DNA of 8,358 bases from an uncultured Erysipelotrichaceae bacterium (GCA_937900565.1 CALCFG010000019.1:1-8358), one strand, 5' to 3'; positions 1 through 4,511 are shown, counted from the first letter of the stretch. Notes: generated from the letters alone by a model not told the origin. Numbers and translations are program-made.

Positions 1-197
1 AGTATTTCAATAATATCGCTAAGTTGGCAGTCCAATCCTCTACAAATCTTGACTAGATTAGCCATAGAGATAAATTCATTCTTTGAAAGTTTTGCTAATG
101 TTGGCGGAGTAATACCACACAATTTAGCAAATTCTGTCTTATTAATTCCCTTATCAATTAGCAGTTTGAATAGCTTTTTGTAACAAACATCGTTCAT
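1..197 (-). CDS. Xre/Cro-type helix-turn-helix regulator, 3' part cut by window edge
   Basis: Reading the minus strand from an ATG at 197-195 gives 65 codons with no stop before the window edge, so the C-terminus is missing. The protein begins MNDVCYKKLFKLL and holds a Cro/C1-type helix-turn-helix at about residues 17-45: KTEFAKLCGITPPTLAKLSKNE has the Q/E-x3-A-x3-G-I-T/S pattern. The end, LVKICRGLDCQLSDIIEI, is typical of small single-domain Xre proteins. An AGGAG motif lies about 10 bases before the ATG. It is transcribed away from the rest of the element, as orf9 is in Tn916, so it is a likely repressor of the plus-strand regulatory operon. Its operator was not identified. Confidence 0.8.
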   Translation of the reverse strand, partial: MNDVCYKKLFKLLIDKGINKTEFAKLCGITPPTLAKLSKNEFISMANLVKICRGLDCQLSDIIEI

Positions 198-278
198 ATT
201 TTATTAGCTCCTATTCTTTTATTACTTCTAGTTATTATTTTAACAAATTCATAATATTTAACGAAGCGATACTATAAA

Positions 279-349
279 TTGAATAAATTTAATTGTTTTT
301 TTATACATAAAGTACACAACAACATAATACAATAATCTTGTATGATAAT
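279..349 (+). promoter_or_regulatory. AT-rich candidate promoter region for the regulatory operon
   Basis: This lies between the divergent regulator and the first leader reading frame. TTGAAT at 279-284 is followed, after 17 bases, by TATACA at 302-307. CATAAT at 323-328 and TATGATAAT at 341-349 are alternative -10-like sequences with poor -35 partners. One of them probably drives the plus-strand leader transcript, but the sequence alone does not decide which. The whole stretch is very AT-rich, so chance matches are expected. Confidence 0.3.
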
Positions 350-376
350 TAATTCACAAATAGTGGGTAAATCTAT

Positions 377-487
377 ATGTTTTGTAGTTTTACTCACTAT
401 TTTTTTAAACATTTAAAAAACATGTCCAATTTTTTTCCATCTCACCGGCTATATGGTGAGGAGGATATTTTGTTTCAGCCTCCTTAG
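377..487 (+). CDS. Putative 36-residue leader peptide
   Basis: An ATG at 377 opens a 36-codon frame ending in TAG at 485-487. A second in-frame ATG at 422 would give 21 residues starting MSNFFPSHRLYGEE. No strong ribosome binding site precedes either ATG (only a weak GTGGG before 377), so translation is uncertain. Its interest is position: it crosses a small hairpin at 441-460, and its stop codon lies in the 5' arm of a long terminator hairpin (478-564), as expected for a leader peptide controlling attenuation. The MSNF-x4-HRLYGE pattern recurs in another short frame at 1264, in frame and with identical spacing. The function of the peptide itself is unknown. Confidence 0.4.
   Translation: MFCSFTHYFFKHLKNMSNFFPSHRLYGEEDILFQPP
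422..461 (+). repeat. Leader motif copy 1 (TGTCCAATTTT ... CGGCTATATGGTGA)
   Basis: First of two copies; the other is at 1264-1305. ATGTCCAATTTT and CGGCTATATGGTGA are identical in both and separated by the same 12 bases. Here CTCACC (441-446) pairs with GGTGAG (455-460) around the loop GGCTATAT (447-454). Confidence 0.75.
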
Positions 488-569
488 TTATAGGATTCGC
501 TCTTTTCAATATACATACTGTTTTTTTTCGAAAAGAACGTTTTTTCCTTTAACAAATGGGAGGCTTTTT
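441..569 (+). promoter_or_regulatory. Attenuator-like leader with three mutually exclusive stems
   Basis: Four segments can pair in competing ways. Segment 1 (CTCACC, 441-446) pairs with segment 2 (GGTGAG, 455-460). The 3' end of segment 2 (AGGAGG, 459-464) can instead pair with segment 3 (CCTCCT, 479-484). Segment 3 (GCCTCC, 478-483) can instead pair with segment 4 (GGAGGC, 559-564), closing a long hairpin followed by TTTTT. This is the 1:2 / 2:3 / 3:4 layout of ribosome-controlled attenuators, and the putative leader peptide at 377-487 runs through segments 1 to 3. Ribosome stalling near the HRLYG codons would free segment 2 and favour the antiterminator. The pairings are seen directly; the mechanism is inferred. 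Confidence 0.5.
478..569 (+). terminator. Long hairpin terminator in the leader
   Basis: GCCTCC (478-483) pairs with GGAGGC (559-564). Next, 484-495 pairs with 545-556 at 10 of 12 positions, and 498-507 pairs with 530-539 at 9 of 10. TTTTT follows at 565-569 and the T-rich stretch continues to about 578. The inner stem (498-539) also has its own T run at 540-545, so it could act as a separate terminator. It would stop plus-strand transcripts before the Orf7-like gene unless relieved. Confidence 0.65.
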
Positions 570-590
570 AATTATTTTCACTTTCTTTCT

Positions 591-845
591 AAGAGTACTT
601 GCCTACAAGGCACTCAAAGGACAGATAAGTGAAGAAATAAATACTCTTCGAATAATCAAATTTTCTATATAAAGAAGAAATTTTAAACATTTCTTTCTTA
701 AGTACCTGCTTAAGAGCCCTTCAAACATGGAATTTGTGAAGGGGATTCTAAATTCCCTCTAACAAGCTAATTTCCAGAAAACTGATGTTTATTAAAGTTT
801 TTGCGAAATATAGCCCGATAAAAGATTAACAGGAGGTAAATTACA
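591..845 (+). promoter_or_regulatory. Structured untranslated leader before the Orf7-like gene
   Basis: I see no convincing coding frame here, but several stems: AAGAGTA (591-597) with TACTCTT (642-648); CTTAAG on both sides of a short loop near 699-714; CCCTTCA (717-723) with TGAAGGG (737-743); and GGGGATT (741-747) with AATTCCC (751-757, one G-U). The last two share GGG at 741-743, so only one can form at a time. ATATAGCC at 808-815 is complementary to the GGCTATAT loops at 447-454 and 1289-1296. AGGAGG at 831-836 is the ribosome binding site of the next gene. These folds are by eye. Confidence 0.4.
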
Positions 846-1277
846 ATGGGTTATAATCACGGTTTAGCAGAGAAAATTGAAAAGAAAAGAAGAGAGAAGG
901 AGGCAAAAATATTTAAAGAAAACAATACACCAGAATCAATTCAACAAGCTCTAAAAGATTATGATGATGAAGCATTTCTAAGTGATCGTCATTTTTGTGA
1001 ACACGAAAATGTTACTGATAGTGTATTCTTTATTAACAAAGTTGCAGCACCAGTAAAAAAACAATATACAATCGATAACTTCTATGATGATTTTGAAAAT
1101 GAATCATTTGCGATTTTTATTAAAAATAGTCCAAAAGATTTAAAACGTGTATTTTTTCTATTACACCAACAGTACACTTATAATGAAATCGCCCTACTAA
1201 TGGGCATTAAAAAAGATACGCTTTATAAAAGAGTAAACCGTTATGCGAAAAAAAATAAAAAGAATGTCCAATTTTGA
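846..1277 (+). CDS. Orf7-like sigma-region-4-like regulator
   Basis: The protein has 143 residues. The N-terminus is lysine/glutamate-rich and probably helical (residues 8-40). The C-terminal part, about residues 95-137, resembles region 4 of sigma-70 factors: SPKDLKRVFFLLHQQYTYNE followed by a helix-turn-helix in which IALLMGIKKDTLYKRVNRY is the recognition part. No region 2 is seen, so it is unlikely to act as a complete sigma factor. Tn916 orf7 encodes a comparable protein that promotes transcription of excision/transfer functions, and this gene has the equivalent position next to the divergent repressor. AGGAGG nine bases before the ATG supports the start. The structured leader upstream suggests attenuated expression. 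The similarity was recognised by eye. Confidence 0.75.
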   Translation: MGYNHGLAEKIEKKRREKEAKIFKENNTPESIQQALKDYDDEAFLSDRHFCEHENVTDSVFFINKVAAPVKKQYTIDNFYDDFENESFAIFIKNSPKDLKRVFFLLHQQYTYNEIALLMGIKKDTLYKRVNRYAKKNKKNVQF

Positions 1278-1305
1278 CTACTTTCATCGGCTATATGGTG
1301 AAAGG
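1264..1305 (+). repeat. Leader motif copy 2 with hairpin
   Basis: CTTTCATC (1281-1288) pairs with GGTGAAAG (1297-1304) around loop GGCTATAT (1289-1296), identical to the loop of copy 1 at 447-454. A C-G pair of copy 1 is T-A here, and another C-G pair is T-G, so the stem is kept despite base changes. AAAGGG/TCCTTT (1301-1306/1314-1319) can form a following small hairpin. Confidence 0.75.
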
Positions 1306-1344
1306 GTAATAAATCCTTTTACTAGGTCTTTGAAAATTGCATAA
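1264..1344 (+). CDS. Putative 26-residue small peptide with the leader motif
   Basis: An ATG at 1264, overlapping the last 14 bases of the Orf7-like gene in another frame, opens a 26-codon frame ending at TAA 1342-1344. It begins MSNFDYFHRLYGERV, sharing MSNF-x4-HRLYGE with the frame at 422. His (CAC/CAT) and Glu (GAG/GAA) codons differ synonymously between copies. There is no clear ribosome binding site, so translation would depend on coupling to the preceding gene. It could be a second leader peptide for the toxin-xis-int part of the operon, or the similarity could reflect RNA structure rather than a peptide. Confidence 0.35.
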   Translation: MSNFDYFHRLYGERVINPFTRSLKIA

Positions 1345-1390
1345 CAACTATTAGAACAAATCCCACTTAGCGAGCCCATTACTAATGCGC

Positions 1391-1430
1391 CAAGACTATT
1401 CTTATATATACAAGACTATTCTTATATATA
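1391..1430 (+). repeat. Exact 20-bp tandem duplication
   Basis: CAAGACTATTCTTATATATA occurs twice back to back, at 1391-1410 and 1411-1430, without a mismatch. It lies in the 357-base gap between the small frame ending at 1344 and the toxin gene. It may be recent slippage, or a direct-repeat binding site; nothing in the sequence decides. Confidence 0.9.
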
Positions 1431-1499
1431 CATATAGATACGAGCGAAAAACATTAGGTTAATAAAAGTATTTGGCAATTACTAGCGATGATGCTATTT

Positions 1500-1640
1500 G
1501 GGGATAATGATATGCTTGCATGTATTTGCAACTAGGTGGTGATCCCACGTAGAGGTGAAATTCCTGTAATGAACATTGTGCTAATGTTCGTCTGATAGTA
1601 ATCCCCTCTTTCCGGGTAAACAGGGTTAAATAGGAAATAC
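1500..1640 (+). ncRNA. Candidate compact structured RNA upstream of the toxin gene
   Basis: GGGGAT (1500-1505) pairs exactly with ATCCCC (1601-1606), enclosing about 95 bases. Inside are GTGG/CCAC (1536-1539/1545-1548), a short AGG/CCT hairpin near 1553-1565 and GAACATT/AATGTTC (1571-1577/1583-1589) with a GTGCT loop. CCTGT (1563-1567) inside the enclosed region can pair with ACAGG (1620-1624) outside it, giving a possible pseudoknot. The stretch is less AT-rich than its surroundings, has only very short reading frames, and is followed by a hairpin just before the toxin gene. I do not recognise it as a known riboswitch or named RNA. It could be a regulatory leader, a free small RNA, or chance pairing. 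Confidence 0.45.
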
Positions 1641-1648
1641 GATTATTA

Positions 1649-1705
1649 ATGAAACCAAACCAGGATTTAATGTCCTGGTTTTACATACTGGAGGAATGTA
1701 AATGA
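1649..1705 (+). CDS. Putative 18-residue upstream peptide overlapping the toxin start
   Basis: ATG at 1649 opens a frame encoding MKPNQDLMSWFYILEECK, ending in TGA at 1703-1705. The stop overlaps the toxin ATG (1702-1704) as ATGA, the usual sign of translational coupling. The frame runs through the hairpin at 1657-1681, so its translation would melt that hairpin. The ribosome binding site is weak (AGGAAA about 12 bases upstream). An in-frame stop at 1631 limits extension. It may be a leader peptide, a remnant of an antitoxin, or fortuitous. Confidence 0.35.
   Translation: MKPNQDLMSWFYILEECK
1657..1684 (+). terminator. Hairpin (possible weak terminator) before the toxin gene
   Basis: AAACCAGGA (1657-1665) pairs perfectly with TCCTGGTTT (1673-1681) around a 7-base loop. 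Only four T follow the stem core, so termination may be inefficient. It ends about 9 bases before the GGAGG of the toxin gene and could attenuate or protect the downstream message. Confidence 0.45.
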
Positions 1706-2115
1706 TTAAAAAGGTAAAACGAGGAGACATCTTTCTTGCCGATATGAATCCAGCAATTGGATCAGAACAAGGAGGAGTTCGACCAGTATTGATTATTCAA
1801 AATAATATGGGTAATAAGCATAGTCCTACTACTATGGTTGCTTGTCTTACGACAAAACGCAATTCCAAAAAACACTTATCAACTCACTACTTATTACCAT
1901 ATATTAAAGGTTTAAAAGAACCATCTATGGTTTTATTTGAACAAATCTTTACGATCGACAAGTCTCGTTTAATAAAAAAAGTTGCTAGAGTGCCTTCAGC
2001 GTACATGAATACCATGACACGAAATATTAATTCGAGCCTATCTCTTAATCATAAGAAGAAGGTGAAAACCATAAATTTGCACAATGGCAACGATAAGAAA
2101 AAACAATTATATTAG
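1702..2115 (+). CDS. MazF/PemK-family toxin (endoribonuclease)
   Basis: The 137-residue protein has the complete MazF/PemK pattern: GDIFLADMNPAIGSEQGG near the N-terminus, GGVRPVLIIQN with the conserved Arg27, then SPTTMVACLT, whose Thr43 aligns with the catalytic threonine of Bacillus MazF. The second half keeps MVLFEQIFTIDKSRL. Family members cleave single-stranded mRNA at short motifs and are held inactive by an antitoxin. The C-terminus (about residue 112 onward, rich in Lys/Asn) is longer than usual. GGAGG seven bases before the ATG supports the start. No MazE-like or other antitoxin gene adjoins it; the excisionase gene starts 17 bases later. It probably stabilises the element or acts during excision, but the missing antitoxin makes its role open. 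Confidence 0.85.
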   Translation: MIKKVKRGDIFLADMNPAIGSEQGGVRPVLIIQNNMGNKHSPTTMVACLTTKRNSKKHLSTHYLLPYIKGLKEPSMVLFEQIFTIDKSRLIKKVARVPSAYMNTMTRNINSSLSLNHKKKVKTINLHNGNDKKKQLY

Positions 2116-2132
2116 GAAAGGAGGCGATAATT

Positions 2133-2375
2133 ATGGACCAAAAATTGTTTATTGAAACACCTAGTTTCACCGGTAGAAATGTACCGATTGATGAGATTTC
2201 TAAAGTAACTGGTAAATCACCAACATTTTTAAGAGAAATGTTGAAGCGCGGCATTATGCATTTTGGATACGCTCTTAAGAACGAAGAAACATCATCATTT
2301 TCCTACTTCTGTCCTGATAAATTAGTTTGGGAAGAAACAGGATATTTTAATAGTAATCCTGGAGGTGATAAATAG
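2133..2375 (+). CDS. xis: Excisionase-like small DNA-binding protein
   Basis: This is an 80-residue protein with a probable winged helix-turn-helix: NVPIDEISKVTGKSPTFLREMLKRG (about residues 16-40) reads as two helices with a turn, followed by a wing-like segment GYALKNEETSSFSYFCP and a C-terminal helix. Small proteins of this size directly upstream of tyrosine integrases in Gram-positive ICEs are directionality factors that bend DNA at the element ends and favour excision. AAGGAGG (2118-2124) gives a good start. Its TAG stop shares one base with the GTG start of the integrase gene, so the two are translationally coupled. The call rests on context and fold pattern more than on sequence identity. 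Confidence 0.75.
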   Translation: MDQKLFIETPSFTGRNVPIDEISKVTGKSPTFLREMLKRGIMHFGYALKNEETSSFSYFCPDKLVWEETGYFNSNPGGDK

Positions 2376-3454
2376 TGGCTATTACAAGGTCACCTCGAGG
2401 GTTTGGATCTATCATAAAAATGGGCGGAAATAGAAGAAACCCTTATATGGTAAGAATTCAAATTGGTAAAAAGATAAACGAAGAAAAAGGAACTGTAATA
2501 CCCGAGTATAAGATACTTGGGTATACAAAAACTCGAAAAGATGGAATCCTTATGTTGGAACAATATCATAATAATCCTTATGATTTTGCAAACAATGTCA
2601 AGTTCTATGAAATATACGAGAAAACATGTAATGAATTTCTTGTTGGTAAATCTAGATCAACTCATTTGGCATACGAAGCATCGTTTAAAGCTTGCGAAAA
2701 ACTACACAACAAAGTGTTTAAGGACATCAAGGTAATTGATCTACAGCATGTAATCGACACATGTGGTAAGAACTATCCTACACTTCGAAAAATTAAGGTA
2801 ATGCTAAACATGATGTATAAATATGCAATGAAGTATGATTTATGCGGAAAGGATTATTCTGAATATATCGATATATTAAAATATAAGGATAAAAATCCAG
2901 ATAAAATCGATAGATTACCATTCACAAAAGAAGACATTGATGTGTTATGGGATTTAAGTAATGATCGTTGGTATCAAATTATTTTAATGTTAATCTATAC
3001 CGGAACACGTATATCAGAATTCTTAGAATTAAAAAAAGAAAACATCAACCTTGAAGAACAATGGTTTGATGTTGTTAAAAGTAAAACAGAGAGTGGTATT
3101 CGAAGAGTACCAATAGCTGATTGTATTCTTCCCTTCTTTAAAGAATGGTATGAATATTCTACAATTGATTATCTAATATGCACACCTGAACAAAAGAAGA
3201 TGTTATACAGAAACTACCGTGATGCATATTGGAGTGGCATATTAAACGAAATAAATATGTCACAATATACTCCACACTGCACTAGACATACATGCATAAG
3301 TTTACTAGCTGAACAAAAAGTTGATCCAACAACTATTAAAAAAATTGTTGGTCACTCTGGTGCAATGACATTAACAGAAAGAGTATATACCCATCTTGAT
3401 ATAAGTATCTTAATTGAAGCAGTTAATAAAATGTATAAGCCGGAAACAAAATAA
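2375..3454 (+). CDS. int: Tyrosine site-specific recombinase (integrase)
   Basis: The enzyme has 359 residues and appears complete. It starts at GTG (2375), with GGAGGT at 2361-2366. Residues 5-65 look like an arm-type DNA-binding domain (GSIIKMGGNRRNPYMVRI), residues 75-165 a SAM-like core-binding domain, and 180-350 the catalytic domain. All catalytic residues are visible: Arg212 (GTRISE), Lys237 (KSKTESG), His301 and Arg304 (HCTRH), His327 (VGHSG) and the nucleophile Tyr338 (ERVYTHLD). It would insert and excise the element by strand exchange through a covalent Tyr-DNA intermediate. It is the last gene of the element, convergent with rpsI, the presumed attachment gene. Nothing suggests inactivation. 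Confidence 0.95.
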   Translation: MAITRSPRGFGSIIKMGGNRRNPYMVRIQIGKKINEEKGTVIPEYKILGYTKTRKDGILMLEQYHNNPYDFANNVKFYEIYEKTCNEFLVGKSRSTHLAYEASFKACEKLHNKVFKDIKVIDLQHVIDTCGKNYPTLRKIKVMLNMMYKYAMKYDLCGKDYSEYIDILKYKDKNPDKIDRLPFTKEDIDVLWDLSNDRWYQIILMLIYTGTRISEFLELKKENINLEEQWFDVVKSKTESGIRRVPIADCILPFFKEWYEYSTIDYLICTPEQKKMLYRNYRDAYWSGILNEINMSQYTPHCTRHTCISLLAEQKVDPTTIKKIVGHSGAMTLTERVYTHLDISILIEAVNKMYKPETK

Positions 3455-3458
3455 AATC

Positions 3459-3518
3459 ATAAAGCAGCAAAGACCACATACTAGCACCACATAGTAGTGA
3501 GAATATTTGCTGCTTTAT
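3459..3518. repeat. 13-bp perfect inverted repeat after int
   Basis: ATAAAGCAGCAAA (3459-3471) is the exact reverse complement of TTTGCTGCTTTAT (3506-3518), with 34 bases between. It starts 4 bases after the int stop codon. It could act as a transcription terminator for int, though no clean T run follows, or as integrase/excisionase binding sites. The right arm also forms the first unit of the tandem repeat at 3508-3540. Confidence 0.7.
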
Positions 3519-3540
3519 TGCTACTTTATTGCTACTTTAC
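3508..3540 (+). repeat. Three 11-bp tandem repeats, candidate integrase arm sites
   Basis: TGCTGCTTTAT, TGCTACTTTAT and TGCTACTTTAC follow one another at 3508-3518, 3519-3529 and 3530-3540, differing at two positions overall. Short direct repeats at element ends are bound by the N-terminal domain of Tn916-type integrases. A looser repeat (ACTCAATTTT/ACTTGATTTT, 3553-3572) follows. Confidence 0.65.
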
Positions 3541-3587
3541 GCGTTAAATTCTACTCAATTTTACTTGATTTTATTTAACTAAAACAT

Positions 3588-3615
3588 AAAAAAAGCCCCA
3601 TAAAATGGGACTTTT
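3588..3615 (-). terminator. rpsI terminator (possibly bidirectional)
   Basis: On the minus strand AAAAGTCCCAT pairs with ATGGGGCTTTT (11 pairs, one G-T) around a TTT loop, then a run of T (3594-3588). It lies 23 bases beyond the rpsI stop. On the plus strand the same stem has one C-A mismatch and ends in TTTT, so it could also stop int transcripts weakly. Confidence 0.85.
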
Positions 3616-3617
3616 CG

Positions 3618-3655
3618 AATCTCTGACGAAAATTTGATTAACGTTTAGAGAATTG
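3618..3655. other. Candidate attachment-site core at the rpsI stop codon
   Basis: AATCTCTGACG (3618-3628) and CGTTTAGAGAATT (3642-3654) are imperfect inverted copies around AAAATTTGATTAA. Tyrosine recombinase cores commonly look like this. The right half is the last codons of rpsI, so insertion here could rebuild the gene end. The exact crossover cannot be fixed without the other end of the element. Confidence 0.4.
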
Positions 3656-4048
3656 TGGAGCTCTACGTGCACCTTTAAGTCCGTATTTTTTACGTTCTTT
3701 TTTACGTGGGTCACGTGTAACATAACCAGCTGCTTTTAAAGCAGGACGGTAATCGATACTTGCTTCCATTAATGCACGAGTAACTGCATGGCGCATAGCA
3801 CCTGCTTGTCCACTCATACCACCGCCTTGGACGGTAATTTTAATGTCAAATTGTTCAGTTGTTCCAGTTAAAACTAATGGCGCATTTACTTCCATTTTTA
3901 AAGTGTCTAAAGGTAAGTATTCATCTAAGCTCTTACCATTGACAGTAATGTTACCAGTACCTGGTGTCATGAAACAACGAGCTACGCTGCTTTTACGACG
4001 ACCTGTAGCTACATAACATACAGTTGCAGTTTTCTTACGTACAGCCAT
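3638..4048 (-). CDS. rpsI: 30S ribosomal protein S9
   Basis: This is a full-length 136-residue uS9. It has the N-terminal TGRRKSSVAR (residues 15-24), the glycine-rich GGGMSGQAGA (75-84) and the conserved basic tail ending RRAPQFSKR (128-136), whose last residues reach the peptidyl-tRNA in the small subunit. AGGAGG precedes the ATG at a normal distance (minus strand). It follows rplM by 12 bases and shares its promoter, as in most bacteria. The mobile element abuts its 3' end; because the tail is intact, the inserted DNA either lies beyond the gene or supplies an equivalent 3' end. Confidence 0.98.
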   Translation of the reverse strand: MAVRKKTATVCYVATGRRKSSVARCFMTPGTGNITVNGKSLDEYLPLDTLKMEVNAPLVLTGTTEQFDIKITVQGGGMSGQAGAMRHAVTRALMEASIDYRPALKAAGYVTRDPRKKERKKYGLKGARRAPQFSKR

Positions 4049-4060
4049 GATTTATCCTCC

Positions 4061-4498
4061 TTACCCTTTCACTTTCAACTCAACAGGTTGTTGAGCAGCA
4101 TGTGGATGTTGAGAACCAGTATAAACAAATAAATGTGTTCTCATTCTGCTTCCTAATTTCGTGTGAGGAAGCATACCATAAACAGCACTTTCAACCCAAC
4201 GAACAGGGAATTTTTCTCTCATTTCGCGAGTTGTACGGCTTTTTAATCCACCTGGGAACATAGAATGACGATAATAAGTTTTCTTATAATCTTGATCCCC
4301 AGTCACTTTGACTTTGTCGGCATTGATGATGATTACATAGTCACCACAGTCAACGTTTGGTGTGTAACTTGGTTTATGTTTACCACGTAACACAGCAGCA
4401 ACAGTAGTTGCTAAACGTCCTAATGTTTGACCTTCACCATCAACAACATACCATTGGCGCTTTACTTCAGCTGGTTTTAACATTGTTGTTTGACGCAT
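4061..4498 (-). CDS. rplM: 50S ribosomal protein L13
   Basis: The product is a 145-residue uL13, the usual length, beginning MRQTTMLKPAEVKRQW. Recognisable family segments are WYVVDGEGQTLGRLA (residues 16-30), HKPSYTPNVDCGDYVIIINA (41-60) and the signature-like YGMLPHTKLGSRM (107-119). An in-frame ATG lies farther upstream at 4561, but that would add 21 residues encoded by the leader hairpin. The ATG at 4498 has AGGAGG about nine bases upstream and matches the family, so I chose it. L13 is an early-assembly protein of the large subunit; the gene heads the rplM-rpsI operon. Confidence 0.97.
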   Translation of the reverse strand: MRQTTMLKPAEVKRQWYVVDGEGQTLGRLATTVAAVLRGKHKPSYTPNVDCGDYVIIINADKVKVTGDQDYKKTYYRHSMFPGGLKSRTTREMREKFPVRWVESAVYGMLPHTKLGSRMRTHLFVYTGSQHPHAAQQPVELKVKG

Positions 4499-4511
4499 AA
4501 TTTTTATTCCT

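Larger units (their letters stand above)
1..3655. mobile_element. Integrase-proximal end of a Tn916-like integrative element in rpsI
   Basis: A divergent Xre-type regulator, an Orf7-like sigma-factor-like protein, an excisionase-like protein and a tyrosine integrase occur in the order known from the right end of Tn916-family ICEs. The integrase gene lies beside the 3' end of rpsI, where the strand and gene content switch to ordinary ribosomal-protein chromosome. The left boundary is outside the window, so no duplicated attachment sequence can be shown here. The right boundary is inferred to lie near the rpsI stop codon. No conjugation, replication or resistance gene is visible, so the element could be an ICE, a smaller mobilizable element or a remnant. 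Recognition of the module is firm; the class of element is inference. Confidence 0.75.

Noticed and set aside
1551..1567. AGAGGTGAAATTC resembles a conserved stretch of small-subunit rRNA
   Set aside because: Only about 13 bases agree, with no rRNA helices around it; it is part of the candidate RNA and the match is probably chance.
1488..1590. Short frames in the candidate RNA (for example MMLFGDNDMLACICN from 1488)
   Set aside because: They are 15-19 codons, lack ribosome binding sites, and overlap the paired segments; structure explains the region better.
2045..2254. 69-codon minus-strand frame across the toxin/excisionase junction
   Set aside because: It is antisense to two well-supported genes, and no homology or ribosome binding site is seen.
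3508..3540. CRISPR array
   Set aside because: The repeats are 11 bp and directly abutting with no spacers.
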